From contig NZ_VIDQ01000020.1 in the NCBI RefSeq assembly GCF_009760915.1, forward strand, positions 40,325 to 104,324: 64,000 nucleotides of DNA, given 5' to 3'. A program made the translations under genes and the position numbers. This DNA is from Azohydromonas aeria (GTDB lineage: Bacteria > Pseudomonadota > Gammaproteobacteria > Burkholderiales > Burkholderiaceae_C). This document shows, in pieces, positions 28,843 to 37,104 of the stretch; the stretch's first letter is position 1, and each line of letters opens with the position of its first letter. Below the pieces are notes generated by a model, which saw only the letters and a program-made list of their open reading frames with translations, ran no database searches and was not told the origin of the DNA.

Positions 28843-29670
28843 TCAGGGCGGCTGGCGCAGGCGCTGCAGCCGCACCTGCAGCGCCGCGGCGTTGAGCGCG
28901 CCCAGGTGGGCGTCGATGCGCCGGCCCTGGGCGTCGAAGAAGAGCGTGGTGGGCAGGCCGCGGCTGCCGGTGGCCGCGCCCAGCGCCTGGTCCGTGTCGA
29001 GCCACACGCCGTCCGGCGACAGGCCCTCGCGCTGCAGGTAAGCCCGCACCACGGCGGCGGACTCGCCCTGGTTCACCAGCACGAAACGGATGTCGCCCTC
29101 GCGCCGGCGGGCCTCGTCGAGCACCGGCATCTCGGCACGGCACGGGCCGCACCAGCTGGCCCACAGGTTGACCACCGCCGGCGTGCCTCCCAGCACCTCG
29201 GGCAGCGGCGCCGTGCGGCCACTGGCCAGCTCGGTGAGTCGCACGTCGGGCGCCGGGACCGGAGCACTGCCGGCGCCGGCGGCGAGCATGCCGACGCTGC
29301 CCGCCGTCCAGCCCAGCACCCCGGCCAGCAGGCCCCAGGTCAGCGGCCGCCGCAGCGCCGGGTGCCGGCGGCAGCGCCCGGCCAGCCACAGCGCGGCGGC
29401 GACGACGCCGGCCGTGTCGTCCCAGCCGCCGTCGCGCACGTCGAGCACCGCCCAGGGACTGGCCGCGTAGGCCCGGGCATGAAGGAGCACATGCGCGCCG
29501 CGCGCGGCCAGCAGCCCCACCACGGTGGCGGACCAGATCGCCTTCTCGGCCGGCGCCGCGGCGTCGGGCCCGGCCAGGCGCCGGGCCACGAGCACGGCGA
29601 TCCACACCGCGGCCAGCAGCAGCAGCGGTGAAACGGGCAAGGCCAGCGGGCCGAGGGCAATGGTCAGCAT
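28843..29670 (-). CDS. TlpA-like thiol:disulfide oxidoreductase with polytopic membrane N-terminus
   Basis: The protein has 275 residues. Residues 1-135 carry about four hydrophobic segments (LLLLAAVWIAVLVARRL, IWSATVVGLLAARGAH, GVVAAALWLAG, WGLLAGVLGWTAGSVGML). This part resembles the Lgt-like membrane half found in some TlpA/CcmG-type proteins. From 140 a thioredoxin fold follows, with VVNLWASWCGPCRAEMPVL (Cys174, Cys177) and the cis-proline region GLPTTLFF. The thioredoxin part would face the periplasm and reduce disulfides. It precedes the hybrid kinase on the same strand with a 115-base gap. Confidence 0.82.
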   Translation of the reverse strand: MLTIALGPLALPVSPLLLLAAVWIAVLVARRLAGPDAAAPAEKAIWSATVVGLLAARGAHVLLHARAYAASPWAVLDVRDGGWDDTAGVVAAALWLAGRCRRHPALRRPLTWGLLAGVLGWTAGSVGMLAAGAGSAPVPAPDVRLTELASGRTAPLPEVLGGTPAVVNLWASWCGPCRAEMPVLDEARRREGDIRFVLVNQGESAAVVRAYLQREGLSPDGVWLDTDQALGAATGSRGLPTTLFFDAQGRRIDAHLGALNAAALQVRLQRLRQPP

Positions 29671-29837
29671 GGGATGTCAGGTTGCCACGGCGAGCGGGCT
29701 TCCGGGCGCGGCACGCATCCCCGCGCGGGCCGCTGCCGCGCAGCCAGCGGGCCGGGCCTGCGCGACGCTTCGGAACTCCGGCAGCGGCCGCTGGCCGGGG
29801 CCGGCCGATCGCGCCGCGCGACCCCGGCCGACCCCGC

Positions 29838-31625
29838 TCAGCCCCGCCCGGCCGTCAGCCCGGCCCAGACCTCGCGCATGCTGGCCATGACGGTCTTGAG
29901 CGCCTCGGGGTCGCCGTGCAGCAGCGCCCGCGCGTAGTGGCGCGCCTGCTTGAAGGTGACGTGCGGCGGCAGCGGCGGCACGTTGGCGTCGGTGACCATC
30001 TCCAGCAGCACCGGCCGGTCCGCCGACAGCGCCTGCTCCCACGCGCCGGCCACCGCCTCGGCCCGGTCCACGCGCAGGCCGTGCAGGCCCAGCATCCGCG
30101 CGTACTCGGCATAAGGGAAGGCCGGCAGGTTCTGCGAGGCATCGAACTTCGGGTCGCCGGCCGTGCGCTGCTCCCAGGTGACCATGTTGAGGTCGCTGTT
30201 GTGCAGCACCATGACGACCAGGCGCGGGTCGGCCCAGCGCCGCCACTGGTGCGCGATGGTCACCAGCGCGTTGAGGCCGAGCATCTGCATCGCGCCGTCG
30301 CCCACCAGCGCCACCACCGGGCGGTCGGGAAAGGCGAACTTGGCGGCCGTGGCGTAGGGCACGGCCGGGCCCATGGTGGCCAGGCCGCCGGAGAGCGAGC
30401 CCATCATGCCGCGGCGCGCCTTCAGGTCGCGCGCGTACCAGGCGGCGCTGGTGCCGGAGTCGCAGGTCAGGATCACGTTGTCGGGCAGCCGCGGCGACAG
30501 CTCCCAGAACACGCGCTGCGGATTGATGGGCTCGGCCTCGGTCATCGCGCGCTGCTCCAGCACCTGCCACCAGCGGCGCACGCCGGCTTCGATCCTGTCG
30601 CGCCAGGCGCGGTCGGCCTTGGGGCGCAGCAGCGGCAGCAGCGCCTGCAGCGTGAGCCGGCTGTCGCCCACGAGATTGATCTCCATCGGGTAGCGCAGCG
30701 AGAGCTTGCGCCCGTCGGCGTCGATCTGCACGCCGCGCGCCTGCCCTTCCTTGGGCAGGAACTCCGAGTACGGAAAGCTGGAGCCCACCATCAGCAGCGT
30801 GTCGCAGCCGCTCATCATTTCCCAGCTCGGCACGGTGCCCAGCAGCCCGTTGGCGCCGGTGACGAAGGGCAGGTCGTCGGGCACGGCCATCTTGCCCAGC
30901 AGCGCCTTGGCGATGCCCGCGCCCAGCGTCTCGGCCACGGCGACCAGCTCGTCGCCAGCGTGCAGCGCACCGGCGCCGGCCAGGATCGCCACGCGCTCGC
31001 CGGCGTTGAGCACGTCGGCCGCGGCCTGCAGGTCGGCCTGCGCCGGCAGCATGCGCCGGGCCGTGAGCCCGATGCCCGTGTGGATGGTGCCGTGCTCGTG
31101 CGGCGGGTCGGGCTCGGCTTCGAGCTCCTGCAGGTCGTTGGGCAGGATGATGCAGGTGACGGCGCGCTGGTCGCGGGCGATGCGCATGGCGCGGTCCACC
31201 AGGTGGCGGATCTGCGCGGGCACGGTGGCCATGTGCACGTACTCGTGGGCCACGTCCTTGAACAGGCTCAGCAGGTCCACCTCCTGCTGGTAGTCACCGC
31301 CCAGCGCCGCGCGCGCCTGCTGGCCCACGATGGCCAGCACCGGCGTGTGGTCGGCCTTGGCGTCGTAGAGCCCGTTGAGCAGGTGGATCGCGCCCGGCCC
31401 CGAGGTGGCCAGGCACACGCCCACCTCGCCCGTGAACTTGGCGTGCGCGCAGGCCATGAATGCCGCCAGCTCCTCGTGCCGGGCCTGCACGAAGTCGATT
31501 TGCCCGCCGGCGCGGTCGAGCGCGCCCATGAGGCCGTTGATGCCGTCGCCGGGATAGCCGTAGATGCGGCGCACGCCCCAGGCATGCAGGCGTTGCACGA
31601 TTTGGTCGCTGACGGTCGTGGTCAT
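29838..31625 (-). CDS. Thiamine-diphosphate enzyme, pyruvate oxidase / acetolactate synthase-like
   Basis: The protein has 595 residues from ATG 31625 (MTTTVSDQIVQRLHAWGVRR). The catalytic glutamate lies in ARHEELAAFMA (Glu51), the central FAD/Rossmann-type domain is about 200-340, and the ThDP/Mg motif is LVGDGAMQMLGLNAL ending in LHNSDLNMVTWE. It resembles PoxB-like enzymes, which decarboxylate pyruvate to acetate and pass electrons to quinone, more than biosynthetic IlvB; no small subunit gene is present. The clear PoxB C-terminal membrane helix is not obvious. It lies 186 bases downstream of arsA on the same strand but is probably a separate unit. Confidence 0.85.
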   Translation of the reverse strand: MTTTVSDQIVQRLHAWGVRRIYGYPGDGINGLMGALDRAGGQIDFVQARHEELAAFMACAHAKFTGEVGVCLATSGPGAIHLLNGLYDAKADHTPVLAIVGQQARAALGGDYQQEVDLLSLFKDVAHEYVHMATVPAQIRHLVDRAMRIARDQRAVTCIILPNDLQELEAEPDPPHEHGTIHTGIGLTARRMLPAQADLQAAADVLNAGERVAILAGAGALHAGDELVAVAETLGAGIAKALLGKMAVPDDLPFVTGANGLLGTVPSWEMMSGCDTLLMVGSSFPYSEFLPKEGQARGVQIDADGRKLSLRYPMEINLVGDSRLTLQALLPLLRPKADRAWRDRIEAGVRRWWQVLEQRAMTEAEPINPQRVFWELSPRLPDNVILTCDSGTSAAWYARDLKARRGMMGSLSGGLATMGPAVPYATAAKFAFPDRPVVALVGDGAMQMLGLNALVTIAHQWRRWADPRLVVMVLHNSDLNMVTWEQRTAGDPKFDASQNLPAFPYAEYARMLGLHGLRVDRAEAVAGAWEQALSADRPVLLEMVTDANVPPLPPHVTFKQARHYARALLHGDPEALKTVMASMREVWAGLTAGRG

Positions 31626-31811
31626 GGCATGAGGCTCCACCGGACGGGCAGGCGCAGGGCGGCAAACCACGTTCCGCCCGCGGCCCGCCGGGGGCGACGG
31701 CGCTGCCTGCATCCGACCGGTCGCCATCGGTCGCGCGGCCGGCTGCTGCGCCCGCGGCGCGCGCCGGGTCGGCAGCCGGCCCCGCTGGGCCCGGGACTTC
31801 CGGAGACCGGG

Positions 31812-33614
31812 CTACCGCGCCGCCGCTTCGCCGGTGTCCAGGCGCTTGAGCGCCTCGACCCCGATGGGCGGCTGCGCGCACCAGGGCACCACGAAGGTCC
31901 GGGGCGCCAGGCCCGTGGCCACGCGCTGCATCTGCACCCGCTCGCCCGCGATGCGGCCGGCCAGCACGGGCGAGGCGGTGCCCGAGGCCGCCAGGCTGCG
32001 GTTGATGACCCAGGCGAAGGGCTCGATGCGCGCGCGCCGCAGGTCGTCCTGCAGTGCCGCTGCTTCCGACACCGGCGTGGTTTCCGGCAGCGTCACCAGC
32101 ACGATGCGGGTGTAGTCGGGGTCCTGCAGCCGCATCAGCGGCGTGACCACGCGCGTGGACGTGCTGCCCTCGAAGTCGCGCAGCATCTGCCGGTGGTACG
32201 CCCCCGTGGCGTCCATGAGCAGCAGCGTGTGGCCGGTGGGTGCCGTGTCCAGGATCACGAAGGCGCTGCGCGCTTCCGAGACGATGCGCGAGAAGGCATG
32301 GAACACCGCCACTTCCTCGGTGCAGGGCGAGCGCAGGTCCTCCAGCATCAGCGCGCGCGCCGCCTCGTCCAGGCCCCGGCCCCTGGAGGCCATCACCTTG
32401 TCGATGTAGCGCCGGGTTTCCGCGTTCGGGTCGATGCGGTCCACCCGCAGGCCCGGCACGCTGCCGCCCTCCAGGGTCGCGGCCAGGTGCGCGGCCGGGT
32501 CGGTGGTGGAGAGGTGCACCGTCTTGCCCCGGCCCGCCAGGGCCACGGCCAGCGCCGCGGCGATGGTCGTCTTGCCCACGCCGCCCTTGCCCATGACCAT
32601 CACCAGCGCGTGTGGCTGGCGGGCGAGCTCGTCCACCAGGGCCTGCAGCGGCTGCACGCCCGCCACGCTGGCCGTCGCGGCGGGCACCGGCGGCACCGGC
32701 ACGGCGCCGCCCTCCAGCAGGGCGCGCAGCGCCGGCAGGCCCACCATGTCGAAGCCGCGCAGCGGCACGAGGCTGCCGGGCAGCGCGCCCAGCGTCGCGG
32801 GCAGCGCCTCCAGCGCGGCCTGCTGCTGCGCCCGCAGCGCGGTGGCCACCGCGTCGCCTTGCGGGTCCTCGGCGAAGACGCCGTTGACGGCGAGCCACTG
32901 GTTGACCAAGCCCAGCGCCACAAGCTCGTCGCGCGTGCGCGCGGCTTCCTTCAGCGCCGGCGCGTCCGGCCGGGTCACGAGCACCACGCGGGTCAGCCGC
33001 GCATCGGCGAGCGCCTGCATGGCCTGCCGGAAGCGCGCCTCCTGCATCTTCAGCCCCGAGTGCGGCCCCAGGCACGACGCGCCGCGGTCGTTGCCCTCCA
33101 GGAAGCCGGTCCAGGCCTTGGGCAGGCTCAGCAGCCGCAGCGTGTGGCCGGTGGGGGCGGTGTCGAAGATGACGTGGTCGAAGCCCTCGGCGGCGCCGGC
33201 GAGCAGCCCGACGAACTCGTCGAAGGCGGCGATCTCGGTGGTGCACGCGCCCGAGAGCTGCTCGCGCACCGTGCCGCGCTCGGCCTCGGTGCTCTCGGGG
33301 GCCATCTGCGCGATCACGCGCCGCCGGTAGGCCTCGGCCGCGGCCTCCGGGTCGATGTTCATGGCCTGCAGCCCCGGCGCGCCGGCCACGTCCCGGGGCT
33401 GGCGGCCCAGCGGCGTGCCCAGCATCTCGTCAAGGTTCGACGCCGGGTCGGTGCTCACCAGCAGCACGCGCCGCCCCGCATCCGCCAGGCGCAGCGCGCA
33501 GGCGCAGGCCAGCGAGGTCTTGCCCACGCCGCCCTTGCCGGTGAAGAAGAGGTGGCGCGGCGCGTCCTTCAGCAACTCGTCGAGCGGTCGGGTGTCGAGC
33601 ATGGTGGCCTCCAT
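31812..33614 (-). CDS. arsA: ArsA arsenite-activated ATPase (two-domain)
   Basis: The protein has 600 residues from ATG 33614 (a second ATG lies at 33602). Two homologous ATPase halves each carry a deviant Walker A: FFTGKGGVGKTSLACA near residue 24 and VMGKGGVGKTTIAAA near 345. Both halves carry the DTAPTGHT signature transducing ATP state to the metal site. CTTEIAAFDEF and CTEEVAVFHAF hold the two metalloid-binding cysteines seen in ArsA. It is the last gene of the ars operon, 72 bases after acr3. ArsA normally energises an arsenite permease; here the partner would be Acr3. No arsD chaperone gene is present. Confidence 0.93.
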   Translation of the reverse strand: MEATMLDTRPLDELLKDAPRHLFFTGKGGVGKTSLACACALRLADAGRRVLLVSTDPASNLDEMLGTPLGRQPRDVAGAPGLQAMNIDPEAAAEAYRRRVIAQMAPESTEAERGTVREQLSGACTTEIAAFDEFVGLLAGAAEGFDHVIFDTAPTGHTLRLLSLPKAWTGFLEGNDRGASCLGPHSGLKMQEARFRQAMQALADARLTRVVLVTRPDAPALKEAARTRDELVALGLVNQWLAVNGVFAEDPQGDAVATALRAQQQAALEALPATLGALPGSLVPLRGFDMVGLPALRALLEGGAVPVPPVPAATASVAGVQPLQALVDELARQPHALVMVMGKGGVGKTTIAAALAVALAGRGKTVHLSTTDPAAHLAATLEGGSVPGLRVDRIDPNAETRRYIDKVMASRGRGLDEAARALMLEDLRSPCTEEVAVFHAFSRIVSEARSAFVILDTAPTGHTLLLMDATGAYHRQMLRDFEGSTSTRVVTPLMRLQDPDYTRIVLVTLPETTPVSEAAALQDDLRRARIEPFAWVINRSLAASGTASPVLAGRIAGERVQMQRVATGLAPRTFVVPWCAQPPIGVEALKRLDTGEAAAR

Positions 33615-33686
33615 GGGCGGTTGCCCTTTGCGGGATGGTCAGCCTTCCATCGTGAGCGCCAGGCGCACGCGGCGCCTTGAAGCAGC

Positions 33687-34760
33687 TCAGGCTTTGCGCG
33701 CGCCGGCCTCGTACCAGCCCTTGCTCTGGTTGACGATGCGCACCACCAGCAGCATCACCGGCACCTCGATGAGCACGCCCACCACGGTGGCCAGCGCCGC
33801 GCCGGACTCGAAGCCGAACAGGCTGATCGCGGCGGCCACGGCCAGCTCGAAGAAGTTGCTCGCCCCGATGAGCGCCGACGGGCACGCCACGCTGTGCGAC
33901 TCGCCGAGCTTCCGGTTGAGCCAGTAGGCCAACGCGGAGTTGAAGAAGACCTGGATCAGGATCGGCACGGCCAGCATCGCGATCACCAGCGGCTGCTTCA
34001 GGATCGCCTCGCCCTGGAACGCGAACAGCAGCACCAGCGTGGCCAGCAGCGCCGTGATGGACCACGGGCCGATCCGCGCCAGCGTGGCGTCGAAGGCGGC
34101 CTGGCCCTTGGCCAGCAGTGCGCGGCGCCAGAGCTGCGCCACGATCACCGGGATCACGATGTAGAGCACCACCGAGGTGATGAGCGTGTCCCAGGGCACC
34201 GTGATGGCCGACAGGCCCAGCAGCAGCGCCACGATGGGTGCGAAGGCAAACACCATGATGGTGTCGTTGAGCGCGACCTGCGACAGCGTGAACAGCGGAT
34301 GCCCGTTGGTCAGCCGGCTCCACACGAACACCATCGCCGTGCAGGGCGCGGCGGCCAGCAGGATCAGCCCCGCCACGTAGCTGTCGAGCTGGTCGGCGGG
34401 CAGGTACGGCGCGAAGACATGGCGCACGAAGATCCAGCCCAGCAGCGCCATCGAGAACGGCTTGACGGCCCAGTTCACGAAGAGCGTGACGCCGATGCCC
34501 TTCCAGTGGCTGCGCACCTGGTGGAGTGCTCCGAAGTCCACCTTCAGCAGCATCGGGATGATCATCACCCAGATGAGCAGCCCCACCGGCAGGTTCACCT
34601 GGGCCACTTCCATGCGGCCGATGGCCTGGACCGGGCCCGGCAGCATCTGGCCCAGCGCGATGCCGGCGACGATGCACAGGAAGACCCAGACGGTCAGGTA
34701 GCGCTCGAAGACGCTCATGGGCGCCGGTGCGGCGGCGCGGGCGGTCAGCGTGGTGTTCAT
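33687..34760 (-). CDS. acr3: Acr3-family arsenite efflux permease
   Basis: The protein has 357 residues from ATG 34760, with ten predicted membrane segments (for example LTVWVFLCIVAGIALGQML, LLIWVMIIPMLLKVDF, LIGASNFFELAVAAAISLFG). The conserved cysteine block AAAPCTAMVFVWSRLTNGHP and the ASNFFELA glutamate identify Acr3 rather than ArsB. It extrudes arsenite across the inner membrane. It sits between arsC and arsA in the operon, so it may work as a secondary carrier or as the channel for ArsA. Confidence 0.95.
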   Translation of the reverse strand: MNTTLTARAAAPAPMSVFERYLTVWVFLCIVAGIALGQMLPGPVQAIGRMEVAQVNLPVGLLIWVMIIPMLLKVDFGALHQVRSHWKGIGVTLFVNWAVKPFSMALLGWIFVRHVFAPYLPADQLDSYVAGLILLAAAPCTAMVFVWSRLTNGHPLFTLSQVALNDTIMVFAFAPIVALLLGLSAITVPWDTLITSVVLYIVIPVIVAQLWRRALLAKGQAAFDATLARIGPWSITALLATLVLLFAFQGEAILKQPLVIAMLAVPILIQVFFNSALAYWLNRKLGESHSVACPSALIGASNFFELAVAAAISLFGFESGAALATVVGVLIEVPVMLLVVRIVNQSKGWYEAGARKA

Positions 34761-34779
34761 GGCTTTGCCTCGCGCGCTT

Positions 34780-35283
34780 TCAGTTGCGGCCGATCTCGGT
34801 GAGCGCGGCCTGCAGCGCGGCACGGTCCATGGTTTCCAGCGGCAGCGCGAGCAGCTGCAGCATGCGGTAGCCGATGGCCTGGCGCGTGAGCTCGAAGGCG
34901 CGGCGTTTCCCCTCGTCGCCGCCTTCGGCGTTGGACGGGTCGGGGTAGCCCCAATGCACCTTCACCGGCTGCCCGTTGCCGCCGAAGAACACCGGGCAGG
35001 CCTCGCTGGCTGCGCTGTCGCACACCGTGATGACGATGGACAGCGGCGGCGCCCCGTCGGTGCTGAACTCGTCCCAGCTCTTGCTGCGCATGGCGCCGGT
35101 GTCCACGCCGGCGCTCTGCAGCGCCTCCAGGGCGAACGGGTTGATGCGCCCGCTGGGGGCGCTGCCCGCGCTGTGGGCGCGCACGTCCTTGCCCAGCCGG
35201 GCCGCGAGGTGGTTGAGCATTCCCTCGCCGAGCATGCTGCGCGCGGAGTTGTGGGTACAGAGGATCAGGACATGAGTGGTCAT
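34780..35283 (-). CDS. arsC: Arsenate reductase, low-molecular-weight phosphatase type (copy 1)
   Basis: The protein has 167 residues from ATG 35283. The P-loop LILCTHNSARS carries the nucleophilic Cys9. The later pair in VCDSAASEACPVFF are the shuttle cysteines of the thioredoxin-linked family, and a conserved Trp-Gly-Tyr-Pro-Asp (WGYPDPS) precedes the C-terminal helices. It reduces arsenate to arsenite for export by Acr3. It lies 19 bases upstream of acr3 in transcription order. A second arsC precedes it, with clearly divergent sequence. Confidence 0.93.
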   Translation of the reverse strand: MTTHVLILCTHNSARSMLGEGMLNHLAARLGKDVRAHSAGSAPSGRINPFALEALQSAGVDTGAMRSKSWDEFSTDGAPPLSIVITVCDSAASEACPVFFGGNGQPVKVHWGYPDPSNAEGGDEGKRRAFELTRQAIGYRMLQLLALPLETMDRAALQAALTEIGRN

Positions 35284-35362
35284 GGCTGCCGGCCCGGCGC
35301 TTCCCGGGTGCATGGAATCGGTAAAGGGAAATGCCCGGCCGGGACACGGCAGGGCCGGAGGC

Positions 35363-35866
35363 TCAGGCGGCGCCGGTCTTGCCGATGCGCTCGATCTCGC
35401 GCTGCAGCGCCATGCCCTGCAGCGTCTGCAGCGGCAGGGCCAGCATCAGCTCGATGCGGCGCTTGAGCACCAGCGCGGCATCCATGTAGGCACGCTGCTG
35501 CTGCTCGGCCGTGCCTTCGGCGGCGGCCGGGTCGGCCACGCCCCAGTGCGCCGTCATCGGCTGGCCCGGCCACAGCGGGCACACCTCGCCGGCTGCCCTA
35601 TCGCAGACCGTGAAGACGAAATCCATCCCGGGCGCGCCGGCTACGGCGAACTCGTCCCAGGACTTGCTGCGGAAGCCGTCGGTCGGGATGTGCCACTGCT
35701 GCAGCGTCCTCAGGGCCAGCGGCCGCACCTCGCCGGCCGGATGGCTGCCGGCCGAGTAGGCCTTGAAGCGGCCGCGGCCCAGGTGGTTCATCAGGCCCTC
35801 GGCCATGATCGAGCGCGCGGAGTTGCCGGTGCAGATGAACAGGACGTTGCGGACCTTGTCGCTCAT
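35363..35866 (-). CDS. arsC: Arsenate reductase, low-molecular-weight phosphatase type (copy 2)
   Basis: The protein has 167 residues from ATG 35866. P-loop LFICTGNSARS, shuttle cysteines in VCDRAAGEVCPLWP, and WGVADPAAAEG are in the same order as in the neighbouring ArsC, but with only moderate identity, so this is an old duplication or separate acquisition rather than a recent copy. It starts 11 bases after arsI. Two thioredoxin-type reductases in one operon may differ in partner (thioredoxin, mycoredoxin or glutaredoxin) or in expression. Confidence 0.93.
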   Translation of the reverse strand: MSDKVRNVLFICTGNSARSIMAEGLMNHLGRGRFKAYSAGSHPAGEVRPLALRTLQQWHIPTDGFRSKSWDEFAVAGAPGMDFVFTVCDRAAGEVCPLWPGQPMTAHWGVADPAAAEGTAEQQQRAYMDAALVLKRRIELMLALPLQTLQGMALQREIERIGKTGAA

Positions 35867-35877
35867 GGCCGGCACCT

Positions 35878-36405
35878 TCAGCAGCAGGAGGTCGAGGACT
35901 TCACCGGGATGCCCAGCGGCTTGCCGCGCGACGGCGTGCAGCATGCGGCTTGCGCGGGCTCGGCGGCAGGGGCAGCAGCCTCGGCCGGCGCCGGCGTGCA
36001 GCAGGCTGCCGGGCCGGCTTCTTCGCCTTCTTCGCGGAACACGGGGATGTTGCCCAGCGTGTGGAAGTGCTCCCAGGCAATGCCCTGCGGGTCCGTGATC
36101 CAGTGCTTCTCGCTGCGCGCGTAGCAGCAGGTCGTCGCGCCCTCATCGAGCAGCGCCATGTCGGCGGCCTCGGCGCGGGCCTTCATGGCGGCGAGCTCCG
36201 CCGGGTCGTCGGTCTGGATGCCCAGGTGGTCGATGCCGCTGGCCTGGCCGCGCGTGGAGATGGCGAAGTTCAGCGCCGGGTCGTCGAGCATCCACTTGGC
36301 GTAGTCGCTCTCCACGCGCGCGGGCTCGGCGGCGAAGAGCCTGGAGTAGAAGGCGATGCTCCTGGCCAGGTCATCGACGTGCAGGTGGACGTGGAAGCGC
36401 TTCAT
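35878..36405 (-). CDS. arsI: ArsI/CadI-type vicinal oxygen chelate protein (C-As lyase-like)
   Basis: The protein has 175 residues. The vicinal-oxygen-chelate fold shows metal ligands His5/7 (KRFHVHLHVDD), His60 (GIDHLGIQ) and Glu112 (WEHFHTLG). A vicinal cysteine pair, Cys93-Cys94 in ATTCCYARSEKHW, corresponds to the trivalent-arsenical site of ArsI, the iron enzyme that cleaves C-As bonds of methylarsenite. The 55-residue tail is unusual: Ala/Pro-rich with further CC pairs (AACCTP twice and a terminal SCC), which could bind metalloid. CadI, a cadmium-induced homologue, is the alternative name; the arsenic operon favours ArsI. Confidence 0.88.
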   Translation of the reverse strand: MKRFHVHLHVDDLARSIAFYSRLFAAEPARVESDYAKWMLDDPALNFAISTRGQASGIDHLGIQTDDPAELAAMKARAEAADMALLDEGATTCCYARSEKHWITDPQGIAWEHFHTLGNIPVFREEGEEAGPAACCTPAPAEAAAPAAEPAQAACCTPSRGKPLGIPVKSSTSCC

Positions 36406-36430
36406 CGCGGGTCTCCTTTGAAGGACTGGG

Positions 36431-36754
36431 TCAGCAGTCGGAACAGGACTTGGCCGCGGGCATGCAGGCCATGCCCTGGCAGCAGTTCTCGGTGAGGTAA
36501 GCCAGCAGCGCGTTCATCCGTCCGAACGCGGCGCGGTAGATGAGGTTGCGGCTCTCGCGCTCCTGCGTGACCAGGCCCGCATTGGCCAGCTCCTTGAGGT
36601 GGAAGGACAGCGTGGACGCCGGCAGGCCCAGCGCCTCGGCCATGGCGCCAGGCGTCAGGCCCTGCTCGCCAGCCACCACGAGGGCGCGGAACGCCTGCAG
36701 CCGTGCCGGCTGGGCCAGCGCAGCGAGCGATCGGACAACTTCTTTCTCTTCCAT
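36431..36754 (-). CDS. arsR: ArsR-type arsenite-responsive repressor
   Basis: The protein has 107 residues. A winged-helix ArsR fold is present, with LPASTLSFHLKELANAGLVT as the recognition region and SRNLIYRAAF as the wing. The usual ELCVC site in helix 3 is absent. Instead cysteines cluster at the C-terminus: Cys91-Cys92, Cys97, Cys104 and Cys107 in ENCCQGMACMPAAKSCSDC, as in ArsR proteins that bind As(III) at the C-terminal end. It is first gene of the operon arsR-arsI-arsC-arsC-acr3-arsA. The start codon lies inside the operator palindrome and promoter spacing predicts a leaderless message. Confidence 0.92.
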   Translation of the reverse strand: MEEKEVVRSLAALAQPARLQAFRALVVAGEQGLTPGAMAEALGLPASTLSFHLKELANAGLVTQERESRNLIYRAAFGRMNALLAYLTENCCQGMACMPAAKSCSDC

Positions 36755-36789
36755 GATTCCACTTTACTGGAATCATGAGCAAATGCCAA
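36752..36789 (-). promoter_or_regulatory. ars operon promoter and ArsR operator
   Basis: Reading leftward, TTGGCA (36784-36789) and TAAAGT (36761-36766) are 17 bases apart. A perfect inverted repeat with 10-base arms (CATGATTCCA and TGGAATCATG, six-base centre) spans 36752-36777. It covers the spacer, the -10 box and the arsR start codon. Transcription would begin about six bases after the -10 box, at or next to the A of the ATG. Confidence 0.75.
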
Positions 36790-37104
36790 GCGCCATGACC
36801 GGGGCTTCAGCCGCCAGCAACAGAAGCAGGTCAACCGCGGCGGGCCGGCAGGGAGGCCCGCGACAGCGGCTTTGCACAATCGCGGCGTCGCGGGCAATCA
36901 ATCCACGGAAGAACGCTCTTCAAAAGACGAGAAGCGCACATGGCCACCACCGCGGTGGCTGCAGCCTGCGGCATCTGGCTGGCAGGACGGGCGGGGGCTG
37001 GGCGGAGCGCGACAGCTCATCCACCGTAGTGATAAGACCAATTATCAGCACCCCGCAAAGCAGGCGACAATCGCGGCCTGCCGGAATCAGACGAGGGAGA
37101 CAGC
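36790..37104. other. Intergenic region before the recombinase gene
   Basis: About 315 bases have no gene. A small palindrome TGATAA-N6-TTATCA lies at 37030-37047 and could be a repressor site for the recombinase promoter. A good ribosome site (GAGGGAGA) stands just before the ATG at 37105. Confidence 0.45.

Noticed and set aside
29628..33680. A 1350-codon open frame on the plus strand
   Set aside because: It is antisense to the thiamine-diphosphate enzyme and arsA, both with full motifs; the translation is Arg/His/Gln-rich shadow typical of high-GC DNA.
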